Below, in pieces: positions 26,976-35,819 of a stretch of DNA of 64,000 bases. The notes beneath the pieces were generated by a model. It had not been told where the DNA came from. It worked only from the letters and a program-made list of their open reading frames with translations, and made no database searches. Positions within the stretch are counted from its first letter, which is position 1, and the number at the start of each line of letters is the position of its first letter. The position numbers were made by a program, and so were the translations under genes. Location of the stretch: NCBI GenBank assembly GCA_946560065.1, contig CAMNUE010000001.1, positions 126,805 through 190,804 of the forward strand, read 5' to 3'. The DNA is from an uncultured bacterium (GTDB lineage: Bacteria; Bacillota_I; Bacilli_A; RF39; UBA660).

Positions 26976-27546
26976 AAAAAATTTTGAAAAAGAATTAAGT
27001 TATTTTAAAATAGATAAGGTAAGAAAGGCTTGCATAGCAACGCTTAAATTATTACCAGAATATTTCTTTGAGGTACCAGCCTCATCAACAGGGAAATATC
27101 ATCCAGAGTATGCTTTAGGAGATGGAGGTTTATTAAGACATTCAAAAGCGGCTATGCGAATTGGTTATGAATTATTAAGTAACCCTGCAATAGGAGATAA
27201 ATATACTGAAAAAGAAAAAGACTTGATGTTAATGGCTCTATTGATTCATGACGGTTTAAAATCAGGAAATCCTAAAGAGAAATATACCCGTTTTGATCAT
27301 CCGCTTTTAATGGCTGACTTCCTTATGGATAATGAAGAGGCCCTAGGTCTAGAAGTAGAAGAGATTGAATTCCTAGGAGATGTAATTAAAACTCATATGG
27401 GAGTTTGGACAAAAGATTATAACGGAGTTGAGGTTCTAGAAAAACCTCAAACAAAATACCAAAATTTTGTTCATATGTGTGACTATCTTGCTAGTAGAAA
27501 ATGCATTTTAGTTCCATTTGATAAAGATAATAATATAAGTGTCTAA
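26965..27546 (+). CDS. HD-domain phosphohydrolase
   Basis: The 193-residue protein has the HD metal-site pattern: LLRHSKAAMR (first His), LLIHDGLKSG (the His-Asp pair), DHPLLMADFL and KTHMGVW. HD hydrolases act on nucleotides or RNA ends; the substrate cannot be read from the sequence. It overlaps hemW by 11 nt and so is probably translationally coupled. A terminator follows. Confidence 0.8.
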   Translation: MEIEKNFEKELSYFKIDKVRKACIATLKLLPEYFFEVPASSTGKYHPEYALGDGGLLRHSKAAMRIGYELLSNPAIGDKYTEKEKDLMLMALLIHDGLKSGNPKEKYTRFDHPLLMADFLMDNEEALGLEVEEIEFLGDVIKTHMGVWTKDYNGVEVLEKPQTKYQNFVHMCDYLASRKCILVPFDKDNNISV

Positions 27547-27562
27547 TAAACACTTATTTTTG
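27535..27562 (+). terminator. Terminator of the lepA-hemW-HD cluster
   Basis: ATAAGTGT (27535-27542) pairs with ACACTTAT (27550-27557) around the stop codon, followed by T residues. Confidence 0.7.
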
Positions 27563-27620
27563 TCGAATACTTGTTTTAATAAAAGAAATTTGTTAATATT
27601 ATTGTAGAGGAGAAATGAAA

Positions 27621-28175
27621 ATGGCAAAGAAAGAAACTAAAAACAAAAAGAAAACAACTCTAGAAGTTAAAATATATAAAACAGCAGCAATATCTATAGT
27701 ACTATTAATTTCTGCTATCTTTCTGAGTTATTTCGTTATAACTGCTAGTAGTCTAAAACCAGAAATAAATGAAGAGACTGCAAACTATATCTCATTTAAC
27801 AATTCCAATACAACTGATATGATGAAAATAAGTAATCTTCAAAAGTTATCAAATAAAAAAGGAATGAGTAAAGTTAATGAAAACAGTATTGATTTTAAAA
27901 TAACTGGTAAAAAAGATTCTAAGTATAGTATTATCTTATATCCAATAAATAATAAAAATGATTTAGAAAAAATTAAATTCTATTTAACAAAAGATGGTAA
28001 AAAAGTAGCTTACAATACTTTAGCTGAGATAACAGAAATAAAAGAAGATGGTGGGATTGTAATCTATCAAGGAATAATTGGAAAAGATGACTTAAATTAT
28101 AATTTACGTATGTGGTTAAGCAAAGATTATCATAAAAATGCAAATAATATCTCTTTTGAGATAAAAGTAAAATAG
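27621..28175 (+). CDS. Single-pass membrane protein of unknown function
   Basis: The 184-residue product has a Lys-rich head, one hydrophobic segment (about 22-46) and an outer domain of ~135 residues. Its shape resembles other one-span proteins in this window. GAGGAG (27607-27612) favours the ATG at 27621 over the one at 27615. It is followed 10 nt later by tmk, so it is probably co-transcribed with it. No family is recognised. Confidence 0.65.
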   Translation: MAKKETKNKKKTTLEVKIYKTAAISIVLLISAIFLSYFVITASSLKPEINEETANYISFNNSNTTDMMKISNLQKLSNKKGMSKVNENSIDFKITGKKDSKYSIILYPINNKNDLEKIKFYLTKDGKKVAYNTLAEITEIKEDGGIVIYQGIIGKDDLNYNLRMWLSKDYHKNANNISFEIKVK

Positions 28176-28185
28176 GAGGGATACA

Positions 28186-28857
28186 ATGAGTGGCAAAATA
28201 ATTGTAATTGAAGGTACAGATTGTTCAGGAAAAGAAACTCAGACAAAACTATTAGAAAAAAGATTAAAAGAATCTGGAAAAAAATGCATTAGATTTGATT
28301 TTCCAAATTACAATGCTCCAACTGGAAAAATTGTTGGAGGAGCCTATTTAGGAAAGCCAGAAATTGGACCAAGTTTTTTTAAAGAAGGCGCAGTAAATGT
28401 CGACCCTCATGTTGTGTGTCTATACTATGCAGCCGACAGAAAGTATGCTCTTCCAGAAATCCAAAAATATCTTGATCAAGATTATTACGTTATATTAGAT
28501 AGATACACTACATCGAATTTAGCTCATCAAGGAAGTAAAATTCATGATAAAGAAGAACGATTCAATATGTATCAATGGATAGATAAGTTAGAGTATTGGT
28601 TATTAAAATTACCAAAACCTGATAAAACAATATTTCTTCATGTGCCATTAGAAAATACTCTAGAGCTAAGAAAAAATAGAACTAACATCGATGAACATGA
28701 AAAATCTCCAGAACATCTAAAACAAGCAGAAGGAGCTTATTTAGAATTATCAGAATTATATAACTGGAATCGCATTGAGTGTATAAAAGATAATAAGTTA
28801 AGAAGTATAGAAGATATTAGCGATGAAGTCTTAAAAATAGTTGAAGAAATGGATTAA
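28186..28857 (+). CDS. tmk: Thymidylate kinase
   Basis: The 223-residue enzyme phosphorylates dTMP to dTDP. It has a P-loop variant GTDCSGKETQ (residues 9-18), the substrate-site motif DRYTTSNLAHQG and a lid region around RKNRTNIDEHEKSPEH. The length is slightly above the ~210 usual for the family. It starts behind AGGAGGG. An excellent hairpin separates it from the convergent ATPase gene. Confidence 0.93.
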   Translation: MSGKIIVIEGTDCSGKETQTKLLEKRLKESGKKCIRFDFPNYNAPTGKIVGGAYLGKPEIGPSFFKEGAVNVDPHVVCLYYAADRKYALPEIQKYLDQDYYVILDRYTTSNLAHQGSKIHDKEERFNMYQWIDKLEYWLLKLPKPDKTIFLHVPLENTLELRKNRTNIDEHEKSPEHLKQAEGAYLELSELYNWNRIECIKDNKLRSIEDISDEVLKIVEEMD

Positions 28858-28858
28858 A

Positions 28859-28892
28859 AAATCTAGTAGATAAATTCTACTAGATTTTTTTT
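28859..28892. terminator. Strong bidirectional terminator
   Basis: A perfect 12-bp stem, AAATCTAGTAGA (28859-28870) with TCTACTAGATTT (28876-28887), is flanked by A residues on the left and T residues on the right. It serves tmk and the convergent pilB-like gene. Confidence 0.85.
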
Positions 28893-30975
28893 AATTTACT
28901 GTAGGAACTAATGCCTTTTGTTCTTGACCTAATTTTGGAAGATTAGCAACTGTGCTATTCAAAGGAGCAGTAATAGTTTGTTGAGGAACAGTCGCCACAT
29001 TACTTTGCATAGGTGCTTGCTGATTAACAGTATTATTAGCAGTCGGTGTTTGAATAGTCTGATTAATTACTGGTATTGGACTAACAGCATTTGTAGACAC
29101 TGCTGGAATATTAGTCATTGGTGCAGAAATCGGTTGTTGTACTTGAACCGTATTAGCTGCAGCAGCTGGTTGTTGCAACTGTGTTGTAGCAACTATATTA
29201 GATACTGGTTGTTGAACTTGTACCGCAGCAGTAGGTAATTTACTTATCTGACTAGTTGGTACAGAAACAGGTCCAGCTGCAATAGGCTGTTGAACTTGAA
29301 CTGCAGCAGCGGTGTTAACAGTGGGCTTTTGAACATTCATAGCAGCAGTATTATTGGTGTTGTTATATCCACCAGGAATTTTCACAACAGTAGAATTAAC
29401 ATTAGGTGCTTGAACCTGTGGCTGTGCTTGTACTTGTGTTTGTTGCTGAGATTGAACCTGTGTCTGTTGCTGAGGGTGAGTTACAACGTTAACCGCAGCT
29501 TTGTTATTAGTAGTAGCTTCAGTACTTTGGCTCTCTTCAGTATTTTCTTCCTTAGGAGAATCATCAAAGTCAGCCGCTGTAAATATAGGAGGAGAAACAA
29601 CTGATGAAATATCGTTTTCAGTATTTTTCTTTACTGGAGCATCCAATAAGTCATCACTTTCTGGTATTTCTTCTTCCTTAGGAATAGAATCCTTGATTGT
29701 TGTAGCAATTTCATTTTCATAATTGTCATCGTCTTCATTTTCAATTTCGATATTTCTATAAACTTCCTCAAAACTAGTTTTTCCCTCTAAACATTTAATC
29801 AAAGCATCTTGTAACATTGTAATAGTACTACCTGAATAAACCATTTTAGCAAGTTCTTTTTTTCCTAATTTTTCATTACTTAATGCAGCTCTAATATCAT
29901 CATCGATTTCAAGTACTTCATGAACAGCAATACGACCATGATAACCACGACGACAATGTTCACAACCTTTAGGGTTAGCATCCCAAACACGAGCAACATC
30001 CATATTCATAAACTTTTTGAAAACTTTCTTTTCATACTTAGTCGTTTCTCTTTGGTAACGACAATCAGGACAAAGCATCTTAGCAAGTCTTTGAGAAATA
30101 ATTCCAGACAAAGCTGTAGATAACAGATATCTTTCAACATCCATATCAAGAAGACGTTCAACTGTTGCTAAAGCATTATTTGTATGGATTGTAGATAAAA
30201 CTAAATGTCCTGTAATAGAAGCACGAACTGCAATTTGAGCTGTTTCAGAATCACGAATTTCTCCGATAAGAATAACATTCGGATCTTGACGTAAAATAGA
30301 ACGTAGCGCTGCTGCGAAAGTCATTCCAATTTCAGCATTAACTTGAACTTGATTTATTCCTTCAATATTCATTTCTATTGGATCTTCTACAGTGATAACA
30401 TTAGTTTCTGGTTTATTTAATCCTTGCAAAATAGAGTAAGTAGTTGTAGATTTACCAGAACCAGTAGCACCAGTAGTCAGAATAATTCCATTAGGAAGTC
30501 CCATCATTCTTCTAATCTTTTCCAAGTTCTTTGGGTGAAATCCTAAAGAATCAACACCTTGCAAACTTCGAGTATAATCCAAAATACGAATAACGATTTT
30601 TTCACCTTGGTTTAACGGTAAAGAAGATACACGCATATCTAAATATTGTCCACCAAAATCCCCTTTTATAGCACCATCTTGAGGTAATCTTGACTCAGTA
30701 ATATTCATATTTGCAAGAAGTTTTAATCTTGTTGATAAGTTTTTTTCATAAGCCTTTGGAACGAAAGTATAATCTTGCAAATCACCATCAATTCTAAATC
30801 TTACCATCATTCCATCATCACGAGGATCGAAATGAATATCTGAAGAATTATGATTAGATGCAGCGATTATAATATAATCAGCAATTTGAGTAACAGGAGT
30901 CTTTGTAAAGTCAAAAGACACCATGAAACTTTCAGTTCCTTTTTGGACGCGTTTTACATCAAATTGAACCATCAT
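28891..30975 (-). CDS. Type IV pilus / type II secretion assembly ATPase with Gln/Pro-rich tail
   Basis: Residues ~20-405 are a PilB/GspE/ComGA ATPase: Walker A GATGSGKS (169-176), the LIGEIRDSETA box, and two Cys pairs (CPDC and CEHC) for zinc. The N-terminal GspE domain is absent. The last ~290 residues are a disordered tail, first acidic and then Gln/Ala/Pro-rich with repeated VQVQQP and related motifs, which is atypical for this cytoplasmic ATPase. It is divergent from two pseudopilin genes, suggesting one machine. The start is the ATGATG at 30975, after AAAGGGG. No platform protein (GspF/PilC) or prepilin peptidase gene is in the window. Confidence 0.88.
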   Translation of the reverse strand: MMVQFDVKRVQKGTESFMVSFDFTKTPVTQIADYIIIAASNHNSSDIHFDPRDDGMMVRFRIDGDLQDYTFVPKAYEKNLSTRLKLLANMNITESRLPQDGAIKGDFGGQYLDMRVSSLPLNQGEKIVIRILDYTRSLQGVDSLGFHPKNLEKIRRMMGLPNGIILTTGATGSGKSTTTYSILQGLNKPETNVITVEDPIEMNIEGINQVQVNAEIGMTFAAALRSILRQDPNVILIGEIRDSETAQIAVRASITGHLVLSTIHTNNALATVERLLDMDVERYLLSTALSGIISQRLAKMLCPDCRYQRETTKYEKKVFKKFMNMDVARVWDANPKGCEHCRRGYHGRIAVHEVLEIDDDIRAALSNEKLGKKELAKMVYSGSTITMLQDALIKCLEGKTSFEEVYRNIEIENEDDDNYENEIATTIKDSIPKEEEIPESDDLLDAPVKKNTENDISSVVSPPIFTAADFDDSPKEENTEESQSTEATTNNKAAVNVVTHPQQQTQVQSQQQTQVQAQPQVQAPNVNSTVVKIPGGYNNTNNTAAMNVQKPTVNTAAAVQVQQPIAAGPVSVPTSQISKLPTAAVQVQQPVSNIVATTQLQQPAAAANTVQVQQPISAPMTNIPAVSTNAVSPIPVINQTIQTPTANNTVNQQAPMQSNVATVPQQTITAPLNSTVANLPKLGQEQKALVPTVN

Positions 30976-31065
30976 TTCAACCCCTTTGTCTACTTTCTAT
31001 GGTATTTTATCTTAATTTATTATATAATAATTTCATGATAATAGCAAGGAGAGTGAAATTGAAAA

Positions 31066-31776
31066 ATGAAAAAAATTAATAATCGCGGATTCGTTCTTGC
31101 TGAGACTCTTATCGTATCAGTTTTCTTATTAGTTATATTTGGTATGCTATATAGCAATTTCTATCCATTAATAGGTGAATATGAAAAAAGAGAAAGTTAT
31201 GATGATGTTGACAGTAAATATGCTGTCTATTGGATAAAAAAAATGATTGAAGATGGATCATACAATCCCCCAAATACAGAAAAAGGTTACTATAATAATA
31301 ATAGGTATTTTTTTCGTTTTAAATGTAGTGATATAGGAGATGAAGCAAAGAGAGACGTATGCATAAATCTTGTTTCAGAATTTGAAGTTGATGGCTGTGA
31401 TAATAGTGGGAAAAAATGTGAAATCTTTATCACACCTTACACAATAGATAAGTTTAAAGAGACAGTTAACAATGGTAGCGTCAAACGATTCAAAGAATCA
31501 TGCACCAGTTCAGACAGTGTCTGCAAACAAGAATATATAGATGATTGTGTTATTAATTATCCAACAAAAGCATCAGATGAAATCAAAACACAAAGATGTA
31601 CCAAAAAAGCTACAAAAAGTGTTTTTGACACAGGATTAGAAGAATACATAACCCTCCTACCAGACTATAGAGCCCAATCTCTAAATTCAGCAACAAGCAG
31701 AGTTATAGTAAGATTCCACCATCGAAAGGACAGTAACAGTTATTACTCTTACGCTACAATAGAGGTGAATAGATAA
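31066..31776 (+). CDS. Pseudopilin with class III signal, Cys-rich
   Basis: The N-terminus MKKINNRG/FVLAETLIVSV has the prepilin peptidase motif: cleavage after Gly8, Glu at +5, then a hydrophobic helix. The 236-residue protein carries about nine Cys in its outer part (DVCINL, DGCDNSGKKC and others), suggesting disulphides. It resembles minor pilins of Com or type II systems. The start follows AAGGAGAG. The next pseudopilin starts within its stop codon (TAATG). Confidence 0.8.
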   Translation: MKKINNRGFVLAETLIVSVFLLVIFGMLYSNFYPLIGEYEKRESYDDVDSKYAVYWIKKMIEDGSYNPPNTEKGYYNNNRYFFRFKCSDIGDEAKRDVCINLVSEFEVDGCDNSGKKCEIFITPYTIDKFKETVNNGSVKRFKESCTSSDSVCKQEYIDDCVINYPTKASDEIKTQRCTKKATKSVFDTGLEEYITLLPDYRAQSLNSATSRVIVRFHHRKDSNSYYSYATIEVNR

Positions 31777-32426
31777 TGAAAAAAATTAATAACAAAGGAA
31801 TTACAACTATCGAAGTTATTGTATGTTTTGTCTTAGTCGTTATGATTACTATAGTAATGTATTCCACAATTACTGGATTTAACGAAAGAAGATTAGTTGA
31901 AGGCTACAAATCTAAAATTTACACCTATAAAAATGTCTTAACAAAAGAAATTCAAGACGATTTTATAAAAATAGGTCTAAATCATGCTACTACTTATAAA
32001 AAAAGTCAACATGGTACAGCAACATATACAGTTGATTGTACTCTACAAGATGGAACAAAAAGAAGACTTGTCATTGACCAGTTTCTAACAAAATCAGATT
32101 ATCATATCGGTGGAACACTTGATTCTAGAGAAGATTACTTCATGATAAAATATGGAGTACCAGGAGATATGATAGAATATCCAATTCCAGATTTAGGTGA
32201 AAGTAAGTTTGAAGTAGAAAATGCCTCAGGAAATAAAGTAGAAACGACTGCGAAAGACTTAAGTATCAATAACGTTTTAATAGGAATCAGTGAAGAAAAT
32301 GTTCTTTCTATATATATTGGCTTCTATCATCCAGAATTAGGTACAAGATATGCAATTAACATTGTTGCTCCAATTAACTATAAAACAACTGAAGCTGATG
32401 TAGCAGACAAATTTAAAACACCATAA
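31776..32426 (+). CDS. Second pseudopilin
   Basis: The 216-residue protein begins MKKINNKG/ITTIEVIVC, again with Gly8 before the cleavage site and Glu at +5. The rest is a globular extracellular domain with no close match. Its ATG shares one base with the preceding stop, so the two are translationally coupled and likely assemble together. Its last 14 nt overlap the end of the convergent ylbJ-like gene. Confidence 0.8.
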   Translation: MKKINNKGITTIEVIVCFVLVVMITIVMYSTITGFNERRLVEGYKSKIYTYKNVLTKEIQDDFIKIGLNHATTYKKSQHGTATYTVDCTLQDGTKRRLVIDQFLTKSDYHIGGTLDSREDYFMIKYGVPGDMIEYPIPDLGESKFEVENASGNKVETTAKDLSINNVLIGISEENVLSIYIGFYHPELGTRYAINIVAPINYKTTEADVADKFKTP

Positions 32427-33303
32427 AAAGAATAAAAAATATCAAAAAAGCTAGACAAGTTCCAATGATTCTTCCTACAAGAAAACAACTATATTTTATA
32501 GAAGTATCCACAAGGATACTTTTTACTTGCATGTGTATAGATAAACCTCCAAAAGAAATAAATAGCAATATATATAACGCTCTATGTAAATTATTATTTA
32601 TTAAAACTGTTGAAAAGACTCCTTTGGTTAAATCAAATACCCCGTTTAAAAGAATAAATGAATTGCTATCTAATAAGACATATTTAGTAATAATTAATGC
32701 AATTAAATAAAAAAATAAAGAAGTTCCATATATTAGTATTAAAGTACTAAAAGAGTTTTTAATTGCCTTTGTAAGTACAACTGAAAAGTTATCAGGAACA
32801 TTAAAATTAGCATTAAGCTTTTTTCTACTTTTTTTAGAAAAAATAAATATAATAAAATTACTAAATATAATAGATAATAATAATTTTAGACATAATTCTT
32901 TATCATTTAATACTAAGGATACAGAACCAAGTACAAATAATGGATTAGGAAAATGACTATACATAATAATCCTATTGGCATCCGCTTGATCAATTAAATT
33001 ATTATCAAGCAATTCCCTTGTATATTTAGCTCCACTAGGGAATCCACTTATCATACTAATTATAAAGACGTATAAACTACTTGTATTCATATGCAAATAA
33101 TATTGCAATAATTGTATTAGCCCATAATCAATTAATAAACTAGAGAATATAAAAAATATTAAGCTAACAGGAAAAAGCTTAGTTAAAAATAAAATAGAAT
33201 AATCTAATATTGCTTCAACAATAATATTAGAATTTATTAAGTATAATATTAATAGACTTACTAATGTGACAAGTATCAGTATACTTTTATAAGTTTTTTT
33301 CAT
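32413..33303 (-). CDS. ylbJ: YlbJ-like integral membrane protein
   Basis: The 296-residue protein has about eight membrane segments and the gate-domain signature ISGFPSGAKYTRELL followed by SHFPNPLFVLGSV. In Bacillus, YlbJ is a sporulation membrane protein of this nucleoside-gate-like family. In B. subtilis ylbJ lies beside ylbL, and here the two are divergent neighbours, which supports the call. The start follows AAAGGAAA. Whether this organism sporulates cannot be decided from the window. Confidence 0.8.
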   Translation of the reverse strand: MKKTYKSILILVTLVSLLILYLINSNIIVEAILDYSILFLTKLFPVSLIFFIFSSLLIDYGLIQLLQYYLHMNTSSLYVFIISMISGFPSGAKYTRELLDNNLIDQADANRIIMYSHFPNPLFVLGSVSLVLNDKELCLKLLLSIIFSNFIIFIFSKKSRKKLNANFNVPDNFSVVLTKAIKNSFSTLILIYGTSLFFYLIALIITKYVLLDSNSFILLNGVFDLTKGVFSTVLINNNLHRALYILLFISFGGLSIHMQVKSILVDTSIKYSCFLVGRIIGTCLAFLIFFILFMVF

Positions 33304-33344
33304 ATTTTTCCTTTTCTTTGTTATAATTATTCTAAGGTGATAAA

Positions 33345-34358
33345 ATGAAGAAGATACTTAATTATATTAAAAATCTTATTAAAGAAGAATATAAATTCAT
33401 TATTTTTTTATTATTAATTTACCTAACATTAAATTTTCCTGTTAATTATTATATAACAGTAGGTGGAGGAACTAGTGATGTTGCTAGTAGAATTAAAGTA
33501 ACTGATGGTTATAAAAGTAAAGGTAGTCTTAATATAAGCTATGTAACTCAATTAAAAGGAACTATTTGTACTTATGTTTTAAGTTATATCATTCCAACTT
33601 GGGAAAGAGATGATGCTAATAACTATAAGTATGATGAAAGTGAAAGTATTGAGGATGTAGCTTTCCGAGGAGACTTAGATTTAAGTACTGCTAATGGTAC
33701 AGCAACCTATTGGGCCTATACTTTAGCAAATAAAAAGGTAACAGAGAAAGATTCTAACTTGTATGTAATAACGACTTTAAAAGAATTTAAGACTTCCCTA
33801 AAAGTTCAAGATCAAATTTTAAGCATTGATGGAAATAGTTATGATACTATTGAGGAATATAAAGCATACTTGCAAACAAAAAAAGCAAATGATATAGTTA
33901 ATGTACAAGTAAAGAGAAATTTTAAAACGAAAGACTTAAAAGTAAAACTTCATGAATCTGAAGGTTCTGTAATGTTAGGAGTGGGCTTACAGTATGTCAA
34001 AGAGTATGATGCAGAACCTAATGTAGATATTTCCTTCAATAGTAGTGAATCAGGACCATCAGGAGGACTTATAACAACTCTGGAAATATATAATCAGTTA
34101 ACAAAAAAAGATTTAACTAAAGGTTTGAAAATAGCAGGTACTGGAACTATAGAACCAGATGGGACAATCGGTCAAATTGGAGGAGTAGAACATAAAATCT
34201 TAGGAGCTGAATCAGATAAAGCAGATGTCTTTTTAGTACCAGCAGGAGATAATTATAAAGATGCTAAAAAATATAAAAAAGAGAAAAAATTAAAAATAAA
34301 GCTAATAGAAGTAAAAAATATTAAAGATGCTCTAGATAAATTGGAGGAATTGAAGTGA
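33345..34358 (+). CDS. ylbL: YlbL-type PDZ / Lon-like serine protease
   Basis: The 337-residue membrane-anchored protease has one TM (about 17-36), a PDZ domain (~150-210, with VQDQILSIDGNSY) and an S16 Lon-like proteolytic domain. The Ser-Lys dyad is S239 (ESGPSGGL) and K284 (GGVEHKI), spaced like that of Lon. The active site faces outside. In B. subtilis YlbL cleaves the cell-division inhibitor YneA after DNA damage; the target here is unknown. It starts after AAGGTGAT, with TATAAT at 33322-33327. The stop overlaps the GTG of the next gene. Confidence 0.9.
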   Translation: MKKILNYIKNLIKEEYKFIIFLLLIYLTLNFPVNYYITVGGGTSDVASRIKVTDGYKSKGSLNISYVTQLKGTICTYVLSYIIPTWERDDANNYKYDESESIEDVAFRGDLDLSTANGTATYWAYTLANKKVTEKDSNLYVITTLKEFKTSLKVQDQILSIDGNSYDTIEEYKAYLQTKKANDIVNVQVKRNFKTKDLKVKLHESEGSVMLGVGLQYVKEYDAEPNVDISFNSSESGPSGGLITTLEIYNQLTKKDLTKGLKIAGTGTIEPDGTIGQIGGVEHKILGAESDKADVFLVPAGDNYKDAKKYKKEKKLKIKLIEVKNIKDALDKLEELK

Positions 34359-34903
34359 GAATCGGAATAGACCTAGATGATACAATTTGTCAAACAACAG
34401 AAATAGTTCAAAATAGACTAAAAAGGTATGCAACAGAAGAAAAAATGAATCCTCTAGACATCATTAATGATGATTTTCTAAAACATAGCTTCTTTAGTAT
34501 TTACTTAGAAGATATCTATCTAAATGTTGATGTCAAAAAAGATGCTATAAATGTCCTAAAAAGATTAAGGAGTAGAGGAAATGAAATCTATGTTGTAACA
34601 GCTAGAAGAAGCGACTATGTACCTAGCGTTACAGATGTAATTAAAATAACTGAAAGATGGCTCAATGAAAACAACATCGAAGTAGATGGAATAATTACTG
34701 CAGCTTATGGTGAAACTAAAGCGGATGTTTGTAAAAGATACAATATCGATATTATGATAGACGATGACCCTTATAATTATAAAAAGATAGTCTCATCTGG
34801 TACAAAATGTTTATTATTCGATGATAAAGAAAGATATGACTTAAAAAATAACTATGTAACCAGCTGGTTAGAAATAGAAAAATATATTGAAAGGAATAGA
34901 TAA
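34355..34903 (+). CDS. HAD-family 5'(3')-deoxyribonucleotidase-like hydrolase
   Basis: The 182-residue protein starts RIGIDLDDTICQTTE, the DxDxT nucleophile motif, and has IMIDDDPYNY as the acidic metal motif and VTARRSDYVPS as the Thr-containing motif. It resembles the NT5C/YqfW-like nucleotidases. Start is GTG at 34355, overlapping the ylbL TGA, so it is translationally coupled. A nucleotide phosphatase role is inferred. Confidence 0.78.
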   Translation: MRIGIDLDDTICQTTEIVQNRLKRYATEEKMNPLDIINDDFLKHSFFSIYLEDIYLNVDVKKDAINVLKRLRSRGNEIYVVTARRSDYVPSVTDVIKITERWLNENNIEVDGIITAAYGETKADVCKRYNIDIMIDDDPYNYKKIVSSGTKCLLFDDKERYDLKNNYVTSWLEIEKYIERNR

Positions 34904-34904
34904 T

Positions 34905-35735
34905 ATGAAAAAAATAATTAAAACATTAATTCTTCTAGTTATAACATTACATGTAATCCCAGCTTCAGCCGCAAATTATGAAATGAAAGAACTAATTCCT
35001 GTAGACACAGAGACAACTATTGTAACTGATAATTTTAGCTACAAAAACTTCTATTACAATGATAATAAAATGGAAGCTGAAGCATTGAAAAATAATTTTA
35101 TTATCTTCGGCGGTATTAAAAACCTAAGAGATGAAGATTCTCCAGTTAGTATTAGTATTGGTATATTCGATGAAGATAAAAAAAATATTGGAACAATTAA
35201 TTACTGTTCAACAAATGATAAAACTAGTGCCGTTGCGGAAACAATTCTAAAGCCTGATGAAGAACGCAGTTATGTTATCGAAGTAAATAAAAAAGTGTTA
35301 GCACCTGATAAGACTGTTAAAGACGTAAAATACATTGCTGTATTAGATGATAATATCAATTGCCGTACCGCGGGGTCTCAAGACTTTGTAGGAAAGAAAG
35401 TTGAAGAAATAAAAGTTACTAAGAACTCTATTTTAGAATATAGTAGTACTAAAATATTCATAAGAATCTGTTCAGTAATTGCAGTTTTATTATTAATAGT
35501 ATTTTTATACAAATTTATGTTTACTAATGCATTCAGAAACTACAATGGTGATGATGTTAGAAGAGAATTTATATATAAGAATAAGCAACTTGCTAAGGAA
35601 AGACTTGAAAATCCTAAACCAGAAGAACCAAAGATACCTAAAGAAATTAAAAGTACAGAAATACTTGCTCAAGAGCAAATCGAAAATAAAAAGGAAAATC
35701 AAGAAGGAACAAATCTTCATAATATGTATAAATAA
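34905..35735 (+). CDS. Type I membrane protein of unknown function
   Basis: The 276-residue product has a signal peptide (about 1-23, ending ASAANYE), an extracytoplasmic domain, a membrane segment (about 185-207) and a charged cytoplasmic tail rich in Lys, Glu and Pro. The ATG at 34905 lies one base after the preceding stop, with AAAGGA upstream. It is likely the last gene of the ylbL-HAD operon. No family is recognised. Confidence 0.65.
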   Translation: MKKIIKTLILLVITLHVIPASAANYEMKELIPVDTETTIVTDNFSYKNFYYNDNKMEAEALKNNFIIFGGIKNLRDEDSPVSISIGIFDEDKKNIGTINYCSTNDKTSAVAETILKPDEERSYVIEVNKKVLAPDKTVKDVKYIAVLDDNINCRTAGSQDFVGKKVEEIKVTKNSILEYSSTKIFIRICSVIAVLLLIVFLYKFMFTNAFRNYNGDDVRREFIYKNKQLAKERLENPKPEEPKIPKEIKSTEILAQEQIENKKENQEGTNLHNMYK

Positions 35736-35760
35736 TATGAGTAAAATCATATTATTTTTC
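35731..35760 (+). terminator. Terminator of the ylbL operon
   Basis: AATAATATGA (35731-35740) pairs with TCATATTATT (35747-35756) across a 6-nt loop, followed by TTTC and TTTTC. Confidence 0.7.
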
Positions 35761-35819
35761 TTTTCCCACAATTTCCCATATTTTTTAGATATTTTTAACA
35801 CATTTCTAGTTTAAGATGG

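Noticed and set aside
28978..29722. Several plus-strand frames inside the pilus ATPase tail.
   Set aside because: They are antisense shadows of the Gln-rich tail with biased composition, and they lack ribosome sites.
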